From an uncultured Fimbriimonadales bacterium (GTDB lineage Bacteria > Armatimonadota > Fimbriimonadia > Fimbriimonadales > GBS-DC): a DNA stretch of 7,162 nt. The notes beneath the pieces were generated by a model. That model was not told the DNA's origin. It did no database searches and was given only the letters and a program-made list of their open reading frames with translations. Positions 1-4,961 of this stretch are shown piece by piece. How positions within the stretch are numbered: position 1 is the stretch's first letter; each line of letters begins with the position of its first letter. The DNA lies in assembly GCA_937934465.1 (NCBI GenBank), contig CALGZO010000192.1, forward strand, positions 1 to 7,162, written 5' to 3'. The position numbers were made by a program, and so were the translations under genes.

Positions 1-375
1 ATCACCTCCAAGTCCATCTCCAAAGGCACGGGACGCGCCAGCTACCGAGGCTTGGTGCAGGTGATGGAAGGCGCACACCACGCCAAGTGCAATGTGGAGT
101 GCGACGCGCTGCTGCTCGACGAGGACGCCAAGACCGACACCTACCCCTACATCGAAATCAACGAGAAGGAGGTCACCATCGGGCACGAGGCGCGCGTGAG
201 CAAGGTCAGCGATGAGCAGATTTTCTACCTGCAGAGCCGCGGGCTAAAGAAAGACGAGGCGCTCACGCTGATTGTGTCGGGCTTCATCGAGCCGCTGGCA
301 AAACAGCTCCCGATGGAGTACGCTGTCGAGCTGAACCGCCTAATCGAGCTGGAGATGGAAGGCTCCGTCGGCTAA
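1..375 (+). CDS. sufB: Fe-S cluster assembly scaffold SufB, C-terminal part (5' end outside window)
   Basis: SufB is the scaffold subunit of the cytosolic SUF machinery. With the ATPase SufC, and usually SufD, it assembles Fe-S clusters from sulfur delivered by a SufS-type desulfurase. The reading frame is open from base 1, so this is the last 124 residues of a protein that is usually about 470 residues. Visible family features are the 'SYRGLVQVM' strand of the beta-helix, 'NVECDALLL' (its Cys aligns with the conserved Cys of the QCDS segment in E. coli SufB), 'TYPYIE', 'GHEARVS', and the helical C-terminal domain 'GFIEPLAKQLPMEYAVELNRLI' ending in the SufB-like '...GSVG'. The SVG ending and the HEA motif favour SufB over SufD. 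A terminator follows 26 nt after the stop, so this is the last gene of its operon and no sufD follows it here. Confidence 0.93.
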   Translation: MTSKSISKGTGRASYRGLVQVMEGAHHAKCNVECDALLLDEDAKTDTYPYIEINEKEVTIGHEARVSKVSDEQIFYLQSRGLKKDEALTLIVSGFIEPLAKQLPMEYAVELNRLIELEMEGSVG

Positions 376-401
376 CGGCTTAATTCCACCCGCTCCCGAT
401 G

Positions 402-438
402 ACGCCCCCCAACCCAACGGTTTCGGGGGGCGTTTTTT
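402..438 (+). terminator. Rho-independent terminator after sufB
   Basis: A perfect 9-bp GC-rich stem, ACGCCCCCC (402-410) with GGGGGGCGT (425-433), encloses a 14-nt loop. Inside the loop, AACC and GGTT can extend the pairing. A run of six T (433-438) follows directly. It lies 26 nt beyond the sufB stop, the classic placement for an intrinsic terminator on the + strand. Confidence 0.9.
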
Positions 439-509
439 GGGAAGGCGCGGAATCTATCGTAAATGGAGCCATAATACCGCCTCTAACCATCCACGCTCCG
501 AAAAAATCA

Positions 510-518
510 TGGTATAAT
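510..518 (+). promoter_or_regulatory. Extended -10 promoter for the dockerin-tailed protein gene
   Basis: TGG-TATAAT is a perfect TATAAT hexamer (513-518) with the TGn extension (510-512). No good -35 hexamer lies 16-18 bp upstream, which is common for extended -10 promoters. The expected start site is near 525, giving a leader of about 20 nt. That leader carries the AAAGGAGG ribosome binding site (531-538), 6 nt before the ATG at 545. The site lies downstream of the sufB terminator, so the gene begins a new transcription unit. Confidence 0.75.
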
Positions 519-544
519 TAAGGACGCAGCAAAGGAGGCGAGCT

Positions 545-1921
545 ATGCGATACTACCGATTAGTAGTTGGGGCTTTACTGTTGATGGCAGTCGCGACCCG
601 ACCTGCGGTCGCGCAGGCTCCGTTCGTCTACTTCGCAGGCAACCCTGCGAACGCCTGGTACACGGTAGGTGGTACTTGCGACAACATAACCCTCACCGCC
701 AACTACCTGTTCTTTATCTCTGGTGATGTGACGAGTGCGAACCTCCCCGCGCGTTGGACGGCGCTGCCTTTTGAAATCTGTGCGCCGATGACCTTCGACT
801 CGATTGCGTATATTCCCGGGTTAGCTTCAGGTGCGCCTAACCTGCGCATCTGGATTACGGGCGCCCAGACCTCTGGAGGCGTCACGACGCCAAACTTGGG
901 TAATATTCTCTACACAGGCGACTTCGGAGCCTATCCAGGCGATCCACCAATCACTGGGCAGCAGGAAGAACTAATCAGCACCTACTATGGCGGCACGACC
1001 AACTTCACCTACCTTCGCACGAACTCGCTGGGGCAAAGCGTGACCCTTCAGCCCGGTCTCTACTTCGCGATTATCGTGGGCGACGAGGACTTCACGACGG
1101 CTGGTCCGTTCGACTCCTACATCGCTCTTTGTATGGGCGCGCCGGGCGGTCCGAAACTCAAGAACGCCAGCAACCTCTACTACTCTCCGCGTGGGCTTGG
1201 TAGTGTGAACCTTGGCGGAATTCTCGTGCCTAATAACTGGCAACAGTTCCGCTACAACACCGCGACCTTCCCCTGCGAGCGCATCCTGAACAGTGATTTG
1301 GAGTTCAAGGATGCGCAAGGGCACGGGCCTGCGCTCTATCAGGGCGTGCTGGGCTTCCGCAACTCGCAGGCGCAAGGGGGCAAGGTGACGGGCACTGCCG
1401 TTACGGCAGATGTGGTAGGTAATTCGTCCCCGCCCACGAATGTGGAGGTCATCTTCTACCGTCCCGGTACAAAACAGCGCGTGGCGCGCTTTAGCTGCCC
1501 GACCGCACCTGGTCCCAGCTTCCCCATCAATATGGGCAATCTGGAAGTCGAGGCAGGCGTGTATGATGTGGTCGTGCGCCCCATCTACTCGCCTACTGTT
1601 GTTTCCGTTAACTGCCCAACGAACCTCTGCGTCACTGGGGTCTCTTTCTCTCCTGACACGCACTGGCTAAGCGTGCGTATCCCGAATGTGAATGTGTCAG
1701 GCGTGGTAGACTTGGGCACAGTCACCCTACCAAATGGCGACACGAACGGCGACCGTGTTGTGGACGACGCTGACCTGTTGACAGTGCTCTTCGCCTTTGG
1801 TTCCGATGACGACGCCGCGGATTTGAACGAGGATGGCGTTGTCGACGACGCCGACCTGCTGATTGTGCTGTTCAACTTCGGCATACAAGGCGAGGACGGC
1901 GACGAGACCTGTGGATCTTAA
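545..1921 (+). CDS. Secreted protein of unknown function with C-terminal dockerin-like calcium-loop pair
   Basis: This 458-residue protein is exported. It has a signal peptide: Arg2 and Arg5, a hydrophobic core at about 6-17, and a probable signal peptidase I cut after Ala-Val-Ala at residue 23. The body (about 24-395) is rich in aromatics, Gly, Asn and Thr, looks all-beta, and matches no family I can name. A segment at about 280-395 ('TGTAVTADV...', 'GVYDVVVRPI', 'VSGVVDLGTVTLPNGD') resembles the regulatory/Ig-like strands that precede dockerin tails in Armatimonadota and Planctomycetes proteins. The tail has two 12-residue EF-hand-type loops, D399-T-N-G-D-R...D410 and D426-L-N-E-D-G...D437, each followed by a short Leu/Phe-rich helix. 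This is dockerin type I architecture. AAAGGAGG 6 nt upstream fixes the start. No cohesin partner is visible. The prepilin gene downstream suggests a shared surface or secretion role, which is inference. Confidence 0.85.
   Translation: MRYYRLVVGALLLMAVATRPAVAQAPFVYFAGNPANAWYTVGGTCDNITLTANYLFFISGDVTSANLPARWTALPFEICAPMTFDSIAYIPGLASGAPNLRIWITGAQTSGGVTTPNLGNILYTGDFGAYPGDPPITGQQEELISTYYGGTTNFTYLRTNSLGQSVTLQPGLYFAIIVGDEDFTTAGPFDSYIALCMGAPGGPKLKNASNLYYSPRGLGSVNLGGILVPNNWQQFRYNTATFPCERILNSDLEFKDAQGHGPALYQGVLGFRNSQAQGGKVTGTAVTADVVGNSSPPTNVEVIFYRPGTKQRVARFSCPTAPGPSFPINMGNLEVEAGVYDVVVRPIYSPTVVSVNCPTNLCVTGVSFSPDTHWLSVRIPNVNVSGVVDLGTVTLPNGDTNGDRVVDDADLLTVLFAFGSDDDAADLNEDGVVDDADLLIVLFNFGIQGEDGDETCGS
1739..1882 (+). 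repeat. Tandem pair of dockerin-like repeats (81-nt period)
   Basis: Two units within the secreted protein (1739-1801 and 1820-1882) encode matching loops and helices: DTNGDRVVDDADLL and DLNEDGVVDDADLL. The similarity holds at the DNA level, for example GTTGTNGACGACGCNGACCT in both. Asp/Asn at loop positions 1, 3 and 5 and Asp at position 12 fit calcium binding. The duplication is protein-domain structure, not a mobile repeat. Confidence 0.75.
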
Positions 1922-1944
1922 TTCGTTCGGTACCTCATCATCGG

Positions 1945-1973
1945 GTGGGGGCGATTTCCAATATTGCCCCCAC
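1945..1973. other. GC-rich hairpin between the secreted protein and prepilin genes
   Basis: GTGGGGGC (1945-1952) pairs perfectly with GCCCCCAC (1966-1973) around a 13-nt AT-rich loop. It starts 23 nt after the stop codon at 1919-1921. No clean T run follows; the nearest is TTTCTT at 1984-1989, 10 nt downstream. It could be a weak or factor-dependent terminator, or a processing or attenuation hairpin that sets different expression levels for the two genes. I see no convincing separate promoter before the prepilin gene. Confidence 0.5.
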
Positions 1974-2028
1974 TGCCCCAGCCTTTCTTACAGGAATCTT
2001 CTGCATTTTGGGGTATTTAAATGGTTAC

Positions 2029-2034
2029 AGGAGG
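2029..2034 (+). promoter_or_regulatory. Shine-Dalgarno site that decides the prepilin start
   Basis: AGGAGG lies 7 nt before the ATG at 2042. An in-frame ATG at 2021 lies upstream of this site and would put seven extra residues (MVTGGAI) before the prepilin leader. The ribosome site and the leader peptide rule both favour 2042. Confidence 0.85.
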
Positions 2035-2041
2035 CGCAATT

Positions 2042-3001
2042 ATGCGTACACGAGGGTTCACACTGATCGAACTGTTGGTGGTGATTGCGATTATTGCCAT
2101 TTTGGCAAGCATCTTGTTCCCTGTCTTTGCGCAGGCGCGTGAGTCAGCGCGGCAGGTGAACTGCATCAGCAGATTCAACCAAGTCTCGCGGGCGGTGGTG
2201 ATGTATACCAGCGACTACGAGACCACGCAGCCGCTAACGCAGTGGTTCGCGTCATTCTCTGGTCAAGACAACTGCGATGACCGCATTCTGGCGCAGTTGA
2301 TTATGCCATATGTGAAGAACTGGCAGATGTTCCGCTGCCCCTCCGACCCGCAAGCGACCGATGCGATTTTGGACGCTTGCCCTGCTGACAACGAGCAACC
2401 ACCCAGCCAGCAGTGCATTCGTGAATATCGCTGGGCGCTGAAGACGAGTCTGGGCTACAACTACACTTACCTCTCCCCGATTATTCGCAACGCGCAGACG
2501 AACCGCTGGTACAACAAGCCTGCAACCGACGCGCAAATCGGACGCCCCGCGCAGACCGTGCTGTTTGTCGATAGCCTCTGGTGGCGCGACCCGGTATCGC
2601 GTCAGCCGCTGTGCGGCGGCAACTGGGTGGTGATGCCCCCATGCCGATGGTATCAGAGTCAAGCAGGTCAGACCATTGACACCTTCACGATTGTACGAGG
2701 CGAGTGCGACAGCGGGCGCGCAAACGGCTGGTATGACTATCAAGGCAACTCCTGCGGGATGGGGGCGCGCCCTGCCTGCTGGCGTTTGCAGACCGCCACA
2801 GGCTGGTACACTTGGATGGAGTTCGGCGGCACATGGCCCTTCCACCGACGCGAACGGATGACTGTCGCCTTCGTCGATGGGCACGCGAAATCCTACACGC
2901 CTTCTCAACTCACGCAGGGCTGCAACGCGCGTCCGCAGTGCGGCGGCTTCATCCAAGACCCTGACCAGTACCTGTGGGATCTGGACGACTACGGACGGTG
3001 A
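2042..3001 (+). CDS. Type II secretion / type IV pilin-like prepilin, DUF1559-like, cysteine-rich
   Basis: This 319-residue protein has a textbook class III signal: a short basic leader (MRTRG), a prepilin peptidase site between Gly5 and Phe6, Glu at mature position 5, then a hydrophobic helix (LLVVIAIIAILASILFPVF) that serves as both membrane anchor and packing stem. 'AQARESARQVNCISR' and the C-terminal 'MTVAFVDGHAKSYTP' match the long prepilins, often annotated DUF1559 or H-X9-DG, that are abundant in Armatimonadota and Planctomycetes. Here the spacing from His to Asp-Gly is ten residues, not nine. The globular part has 12 Cys and many Trp/Tyr, so disulfides outside the membrane are likely. 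AGGAGG sits 7 nt before the start. The downstream small gene begins 6 nt after the stop, which suggests coupled translation. The substrate or exact filament role cannot be read from the sequence. Confidence 0.9.
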   Translation: MRTRGFTLIELLVVIAIIAILASILFPVFAQARESARQVNCISRFNQVSRAVVMYTSDYETTQPLTQWFASFSGQDNCDDRILAQLIMPYVKNWQMFRCPSDPQATDAILDACPADNEQPPSQQCIREYRWALKTSLGYNYTYLSPIIRNAQTNRWYNKPATDAQIGRPAQTVLFVDSLWWRDPVSRQPLCGGNWVVMPPCRWYQSQAGQTIDTFTIVRGECDSGRANGWYDYQGNSCGMGARPACWRLQTATGWYTWMEFGGTWPFHRRERMTVAFVDGHAKSYTPSQLTQGCNARPQCGGFIQDPDQYLWDLDDYGR

Positions 3002-3007
3002 TACCGA

Positions 3008-3250
3008 ATGCAAGTCTCTAAACCCGTTGCGATTGGTTTGGCGATTGTGGCGCTTATCGCGGTAGCCGCCTCGCTCTGGCTTACCTTCGGTAGGAGCGGC
3101 GTGAACCAGAGCGGCGTCCCCGAATCTGCCTACCCAAAGTCCGAAGGCGGACCAGGCGTGGAAGCAGCAGGCATGGAGCCTGCTTACACAGGTTCAGGTC
3201 CTGCCGAGTCGCTGCCGTTTGCGGGACAATCCGGCAGCGGCGGACGATAG
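3008..3250 (+). CDS. Small single-span membrane protein linked to the prepilin
   Basis: This 80-residue protein has one clear transmembrane segment (about residues 7-27, 'VAIGLAIVALIAVAASLWLTF'), followed by a disordered Gly/Ser/Pro/Glu-rich tail ending GQSGSGGR. There is no Cys lipobox and no prepilin-type Glu. The short positive start (Lys5) and the later Arg29 do not settle topology. The ATG lies 6 nt after the prepilin stop without a strong ribosome site of its own (only GGACGG nearby), so translation is probably coupled. I do not recognise a named family. As I recall, tiny membrane proteins of this build sit beside DUF1559-like prepilins in related genomes, so a pilus-assembly or anchoring role is a reasonable guess only. 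Confidence 0.75.
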   Translation: MQVSKPVAIGLAIVALIAVAASLWLTFGRSGVNQSGVPESAYPKSEGGPGVEAAGMEPAYTGSGPAESLPFAGQSGSGGR

Positions 3251-3275
3251 ACTCCCGTCTCAATCCCGCTCTCCT

Positions 3276-3310
3276 TGCAGGTTCCCCTCGCTTGTAGGGG
3301 GGAACCTGCA
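3276..3310. other. 12-bp perfect inverted repeat (hairpin) between the prepilin operon and pyrF
   Basis: TGCAGGTTCCCC (3276-3287) is perfectly complementary to GGGGAACCTGCA (3299-3310), with an 11-nt loop. It begins 26 nt after the stop of the small membrane protein. Neither strand shows a T run after the stem, so it is not a standard intrinsic terminator. It may still end or stabilise the upstream transcript. It also covers the region where a -35 box would sit for the -10-like element at 3319. Confidence 0.8.
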
Positions 3311-3316
3311 GCATTG

Positions 3317-3324
3317 GGTACACT
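3317..3324 (+). promoter_or_regulatory. Possible -10 element for pyrF
   Basis: GG-TACACT has the same hexamer as the better supported promoter before the PspA gene, and both are followed by TATAC. No -35 hexamer lies 16-18 bp upstream, because that region is inside the 3276-3310 hairpin. A second TACACT at 3356-3361 is closer to the gene but would leave no leader ahead of the ribosome site. Confidence 0.4.
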
Positions 3325-3363
3325 ATACCAGCAGGCGAGAACTGACGCGAAAGCGTACACTAC

Positions 3364-3368
3364 AGGAG
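3364..3368 (+). promoter_or_regulatory. Shine-Dalgarno site favouring a GTG start for pyrF
   Basis: AGGAG lies 8 nt before the in-frame GTG at 3377, but 17 nt before the first in-frame ATG at 3386. A second GGAG (3381-3384) is only 1 nt from that ATG, too close to work normally. Spacing therefore favours GTG. Confidence 0.6.
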
Positions 3369-3376
3369 CCTGCTGC

Positions 3377-4054
3377 GTGTGGAGTATGATTCCTGAGACG
3401 ATACTGGCGCGGACGATACTGGCGTTGGATACGCCGAACTTAGGTCAGGCGTGCGACTGGGTGCAGCAATATCGCGAGCGGGTGCATGCGTTCAAAATCG
3501 GCGGCGCGCTGGCGATTGGGCACGGGCTGCCCATCGTGCGCACGCTGCGCGAGGCAGGCGCAGAGCGTGTGTTTTTGGACCTGAAATTCCACGACATCCC
3601 TCACGCGGTTGCGCTGGCAGTGCGCCATGCCGCCGAGTTCGGCGTGTGGATGTTGACCTTGCATGTGTCGGGCGGCGCGGAGATGCTACGCGCGGCGCGC
3701 GATGCCGTCGCCGACCTGCCGAGCCGCCCACTCCTGATGGGCGTGACCGTGCTGACCAGCATCGACGCGGAGTCGCTACGCGCGGTGGGGGTCGCGCGCA
3801 CCCCACGCGCCCAAGTGATGCGATTGGCGCAACTTGCGTACCAGACAGGCTTGGACGGTGTCATCGCCTCGCCCCAAGAGGCGCGACTGCTGCGACGACG
3901 CCTGCCCCAGCCGTTTCTGATTGTCACGCCCGGCGTGCGACCCGCTGGCTTCGAACAAGACGACCAAAAGCGCACCGCCACCCCCGAACAATCGCTGCGC
4001 TGGGGCGCGGACTACCTCGTGATTGGAAGAGCGTTGCTCGCGCCTAAAGAGTAG
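3377..4054 (+). CDS. pyrF: Orotidine 5'-phosphate decarboxylase
   Basis: PyrF converts orotidine 5'-phosphate to UMP and CO2, the last step of de novo pyrimidine synthesis in the cytoplasm. It is a TIM barrel of 225 residues (family about 225-245). Family motifs appear in order: 'ILALDTP' with Asp18, 'AFKIGGALAIGHG' with Lys40, and the catalytic signature 'FLDLKFHDIPH' with Asp68, Lys70 and Asp73. The phosphate-binding end includes 'VTPGVRP' (Arg188) and 'YLVIGRALL' (Gly217-Arg218). All key residues are present, so the enzyme should be active. The GTG start at 3377 is chosen because AGGAG is 8 nt upstream; ATG at 3386 would shorten the protein by three residues. The open frame extends back to a TTG at 3275, but that stretch covers the hairpin and promoter region and is not conserved-looking. 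No other pyr gene is visible nearby. Confidence 0.93.
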   Translation: MWSMIPETILARTILALDTPNLGQACDWVQQYRERVHAFKIGGALAIGHGLPIVRTLREAGAERVFLDLKFHDIPHAVALAVRHAAEFGVWMLTLHVSGGAEMLRAARDAVADLPSRPLLMGVTVLTSIDAESLRAVGVARTPRAQVMRLAQLAYQTGLDGVIASPQEARLLRRRLPQPFLIVTPGVRPAGFEQDDQKRTATPEQSLRWGADYLVIGRALLAPKE

Positions 4055-4057
4055 CCA

Positions 4058-4086
4058 TTCACAGACAACGCCTCTTCAGGTACACT
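4058..4086 (+). promoter_or_regulatory. Sigma-70-type promoter for the PspA gene
   Basis: TTCACA (4058-4063, five of six match to TTGACA) and TACACT (4081-4086) are separated by exactly 17 bp. This is the best two-box promoter in the window. It starts 4 nt after the pyrF stop. The predicted start site near 4093 leaves a short leader containing AGGGGG (4102-4107), 10 nt before the ATG at 4118. Confidence 0.75.
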
Positions 4087-4117
4087 CTATACGCCAACTA
4101 CAGGGGGCGCAACGATT

Positions 4118-4915
4118 ATGTTCAAGGCAATTGCACGATTCTGGAGATACCTGGTCGCATGGGTGACGGGCAAGGTGGAGCAGTTGGAAGACCCCGAAGT
4201 GCTGCTCGATCAGGCGCGGCGCGAGATGCAAGAGACGCTCGCGCGCAACCGAGAACGCGCCGTCCAAGCCATTACTCAGAAGAACCTGCTCCAAGCAGAG
4301 GTGGAGAAGCTGGAGCGCACCGTGCGCGACTTGGAACGCAAAGCGGAGATCGCGCTGCAGCAAGGCAAACGCGACCTCGCGCTGCAAATCGTGCGCGAGA
4401 AGAAAGCGCAAGAGGGCGCACTCGAAACGATGCGCGCCTCGCTGCAGCAAGCCATCGAGACTGTCGAAGCGGTCAAACTCGCCATCCGCCGTCAGGAAGA
4501 AGAGGTGCGCGTGAAGACCGCCCAAGCGCTGGCGATGAAGGCGCGCTGGAAGCAAGCCCAAATCCAGACCGCTATCAATAAAGCGCTGGAAGGCATGACG
4601 ATGGAGAGCCTCGAAACGAGCTGGGGCGCCGCGGAACAGCGTATCCAACGCGCGGAGGCGGAAGCCGCCGCCCGTCAAGAGATGTCCGCGCAGAGCCTAC
4701 AGGGGCGACTCGCCGCCCTCCAAGACGCGCAAATCGACCACGAAGCGGAAGCTGAACTCGCCAAAATCGAGGAACGGCTCGGCATGCGCCCTGCCGCTGC
4801 CGCCAACGCCTCAACCGCCAACACCGCCGTCGACGACGCCGACGCGCTGCGCGAACTGGAAGAGCTGGAACGCAAACTGCAAGCCGCTCAGGGCGACACA
4901 CAGGGCAACGCATAG
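4118..4915 (+). CDS. pspA: PspA/IM30 family membrane-stress protein
   Basis: PspA/IM30 (Vipp1, LiaH) proteins are ESCRT-III-like. They coat the inner face of the cytoplasmic membrane and stabilise it under envelope stress. This 265-residue protein begins with an amphipathic membrane-binding helix ('MFKAIARFWRYLVAWVTGKVEQLEDPEVLLDQ', about 1-32), including the conserved Asp-Pro-Glu turn. A long coiled-coil hairpin rich in Glu, Arg, Gln and Ala follows (about 33-150). 'LEGMTMESLETSWGAAEQRIQRAEAEA' (about 155-185) matches the helix region before the C-terminal part. A low-complexity Ala-rich linker (about 223-240) and a final acidic helix (about 241-260) extend it beyond the usual 220-255 residues. 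The first ATG has AGGGGG 10 nt upstream. It has its own promoter, and no pspF, pspB or pspC genes are adjacent, so control probably differs from the E. coli system. Confidence 0.9.
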   Translation: MFKAIARFWRYLVAWVTGKVEQLEDPEVLLDQARREMQETLARNRERAVQAITQKNLLQAEVEKLERTVRDLERKAEIALQQGKRDLALQIVREKKAQEGALETMRASLQQAIETVEAVKLAIRRQEEEVRVKTAQALAMKARWKQAQIQTAINKALEGMTMESLETSWGAAEQRIQRAEAEAAARQEMSAQSLQGRLAALQDAQIDHEAEAELAKIEERLGMRPAAAANASTANTAVDDADALRELEELERKLQAAQGDTQGNA

Positions 4916-4917
4916 GG

Positions 4918-4923
4918 TATAAT
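4918..4923 (+). promoter_or_regulatory. -10 box of the cysM-JAMM operon
   Basis: A perfect TATAAT begins 3 nt after the pspA stop codon (4913-4915). The best -35 candidates are imperfect: GCGACA at 4893-4898 (19-bp spacing) or GACACA at 4895-4900 (17-bp), both inside the pspA coding region. A weak -35 fits a promoter that depends on an activator or is readily repressed. The expected start site is near 4930, inside the adjoining palindrome. Confidence 0.65.
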
Positions 4924-4938
4924 TTAGCCACGCTAAAT
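4922..4938. promoter_or_regulatory. 17-bp palindrome over the cysM transcription start: candidate operator
   Basis: ATTTAGC-CAC-GCTAAAT is a perfect 7-bp inverted repeat with a 3-bp spacer. It overlaps the last two bases of the TATAAT box and covers roughly -8 to +9 relative to the predicted start. Size, symmetry and placement are those of a dimeric repressor site. The arms are too short and AT-rich to make a convincing terminator for pspA. The regulator cannot be identified from the motif alone. Confidence 0.5.
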
Positions 4939-4941
4939 GAC

Positions 4942-4948
4942 AGGAGGT
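4942..4948 (+). promoter_or_regulatory. Shine-Dalgarno site of cysM with long spacing
   Basis: AGGAGGT is a near-perfect anti-16S match but lies 13 nt before the ATG at 4962, longer than usual. An in-frame TAA at 4953-4955 rules out any earlier start, and the next ATG (4980) is even further away. 4962 is therefore the best choice. Confidence 0.65.
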
Positions 4949-4961
4949 ATCCTAACGCGCT

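Noticed and set aside
971..1663. 230-residue open frame on the - strand inside the secreted protein gene
   Set aside because: It is Arg/Ala/His-rich with no recognisable motif and lies wholly antisense to a gene with a signal peptide, ribosome site and domain structure. It is typical of GC-rich third-position bias.
2012..2019. GGTATTTA as a promoter for the prepilin gene
   Set aside because: It matches TATAAT at only three of six positions, has no -35 at 16-18 bp, and would start the message only a few nt before the ribosome site. Read-through from the upstream gene is simpler.
1863..2142. Short + strand frames spanning the gap between the secreted protein and the prepilin (1863-2066 and 1945-2142)
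   Set aside because: They overlap the end of one gene, the hairpin and the start of the next in other frames, and their translations show no signal or motif.
2252..3013. 253-residue open frame on the - strand opposite the prepilin
   Set aside because: No domain or motif is visible and no promoter or ribosome site supports it. The + strand prepilin is unmistakable.
3356..3361. Second TACACT as the pyrF -10 box
   Set aside because: The transcript would start at about 3368, removing the AGGAG site (3364-3368) from the message. There is also no -35 box at a suitable distance.
3275..3376. N-terminal extension of pyrF from a TTG at 3275
   Set aside because: The stretch covers the 12-bp hairpin and the -10-like element, would add 34 residues beyond the family N-terminus, and has no ribosome site.
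4076..4678. 200-residue open frame on the - strand opposite pspA
   Set aside because: It is the Leu/Phe/His/Arg-rich composition expected from the antisense of a Glu/Gln/Ala/Lys-rich coiled coil, with no supporting signals.
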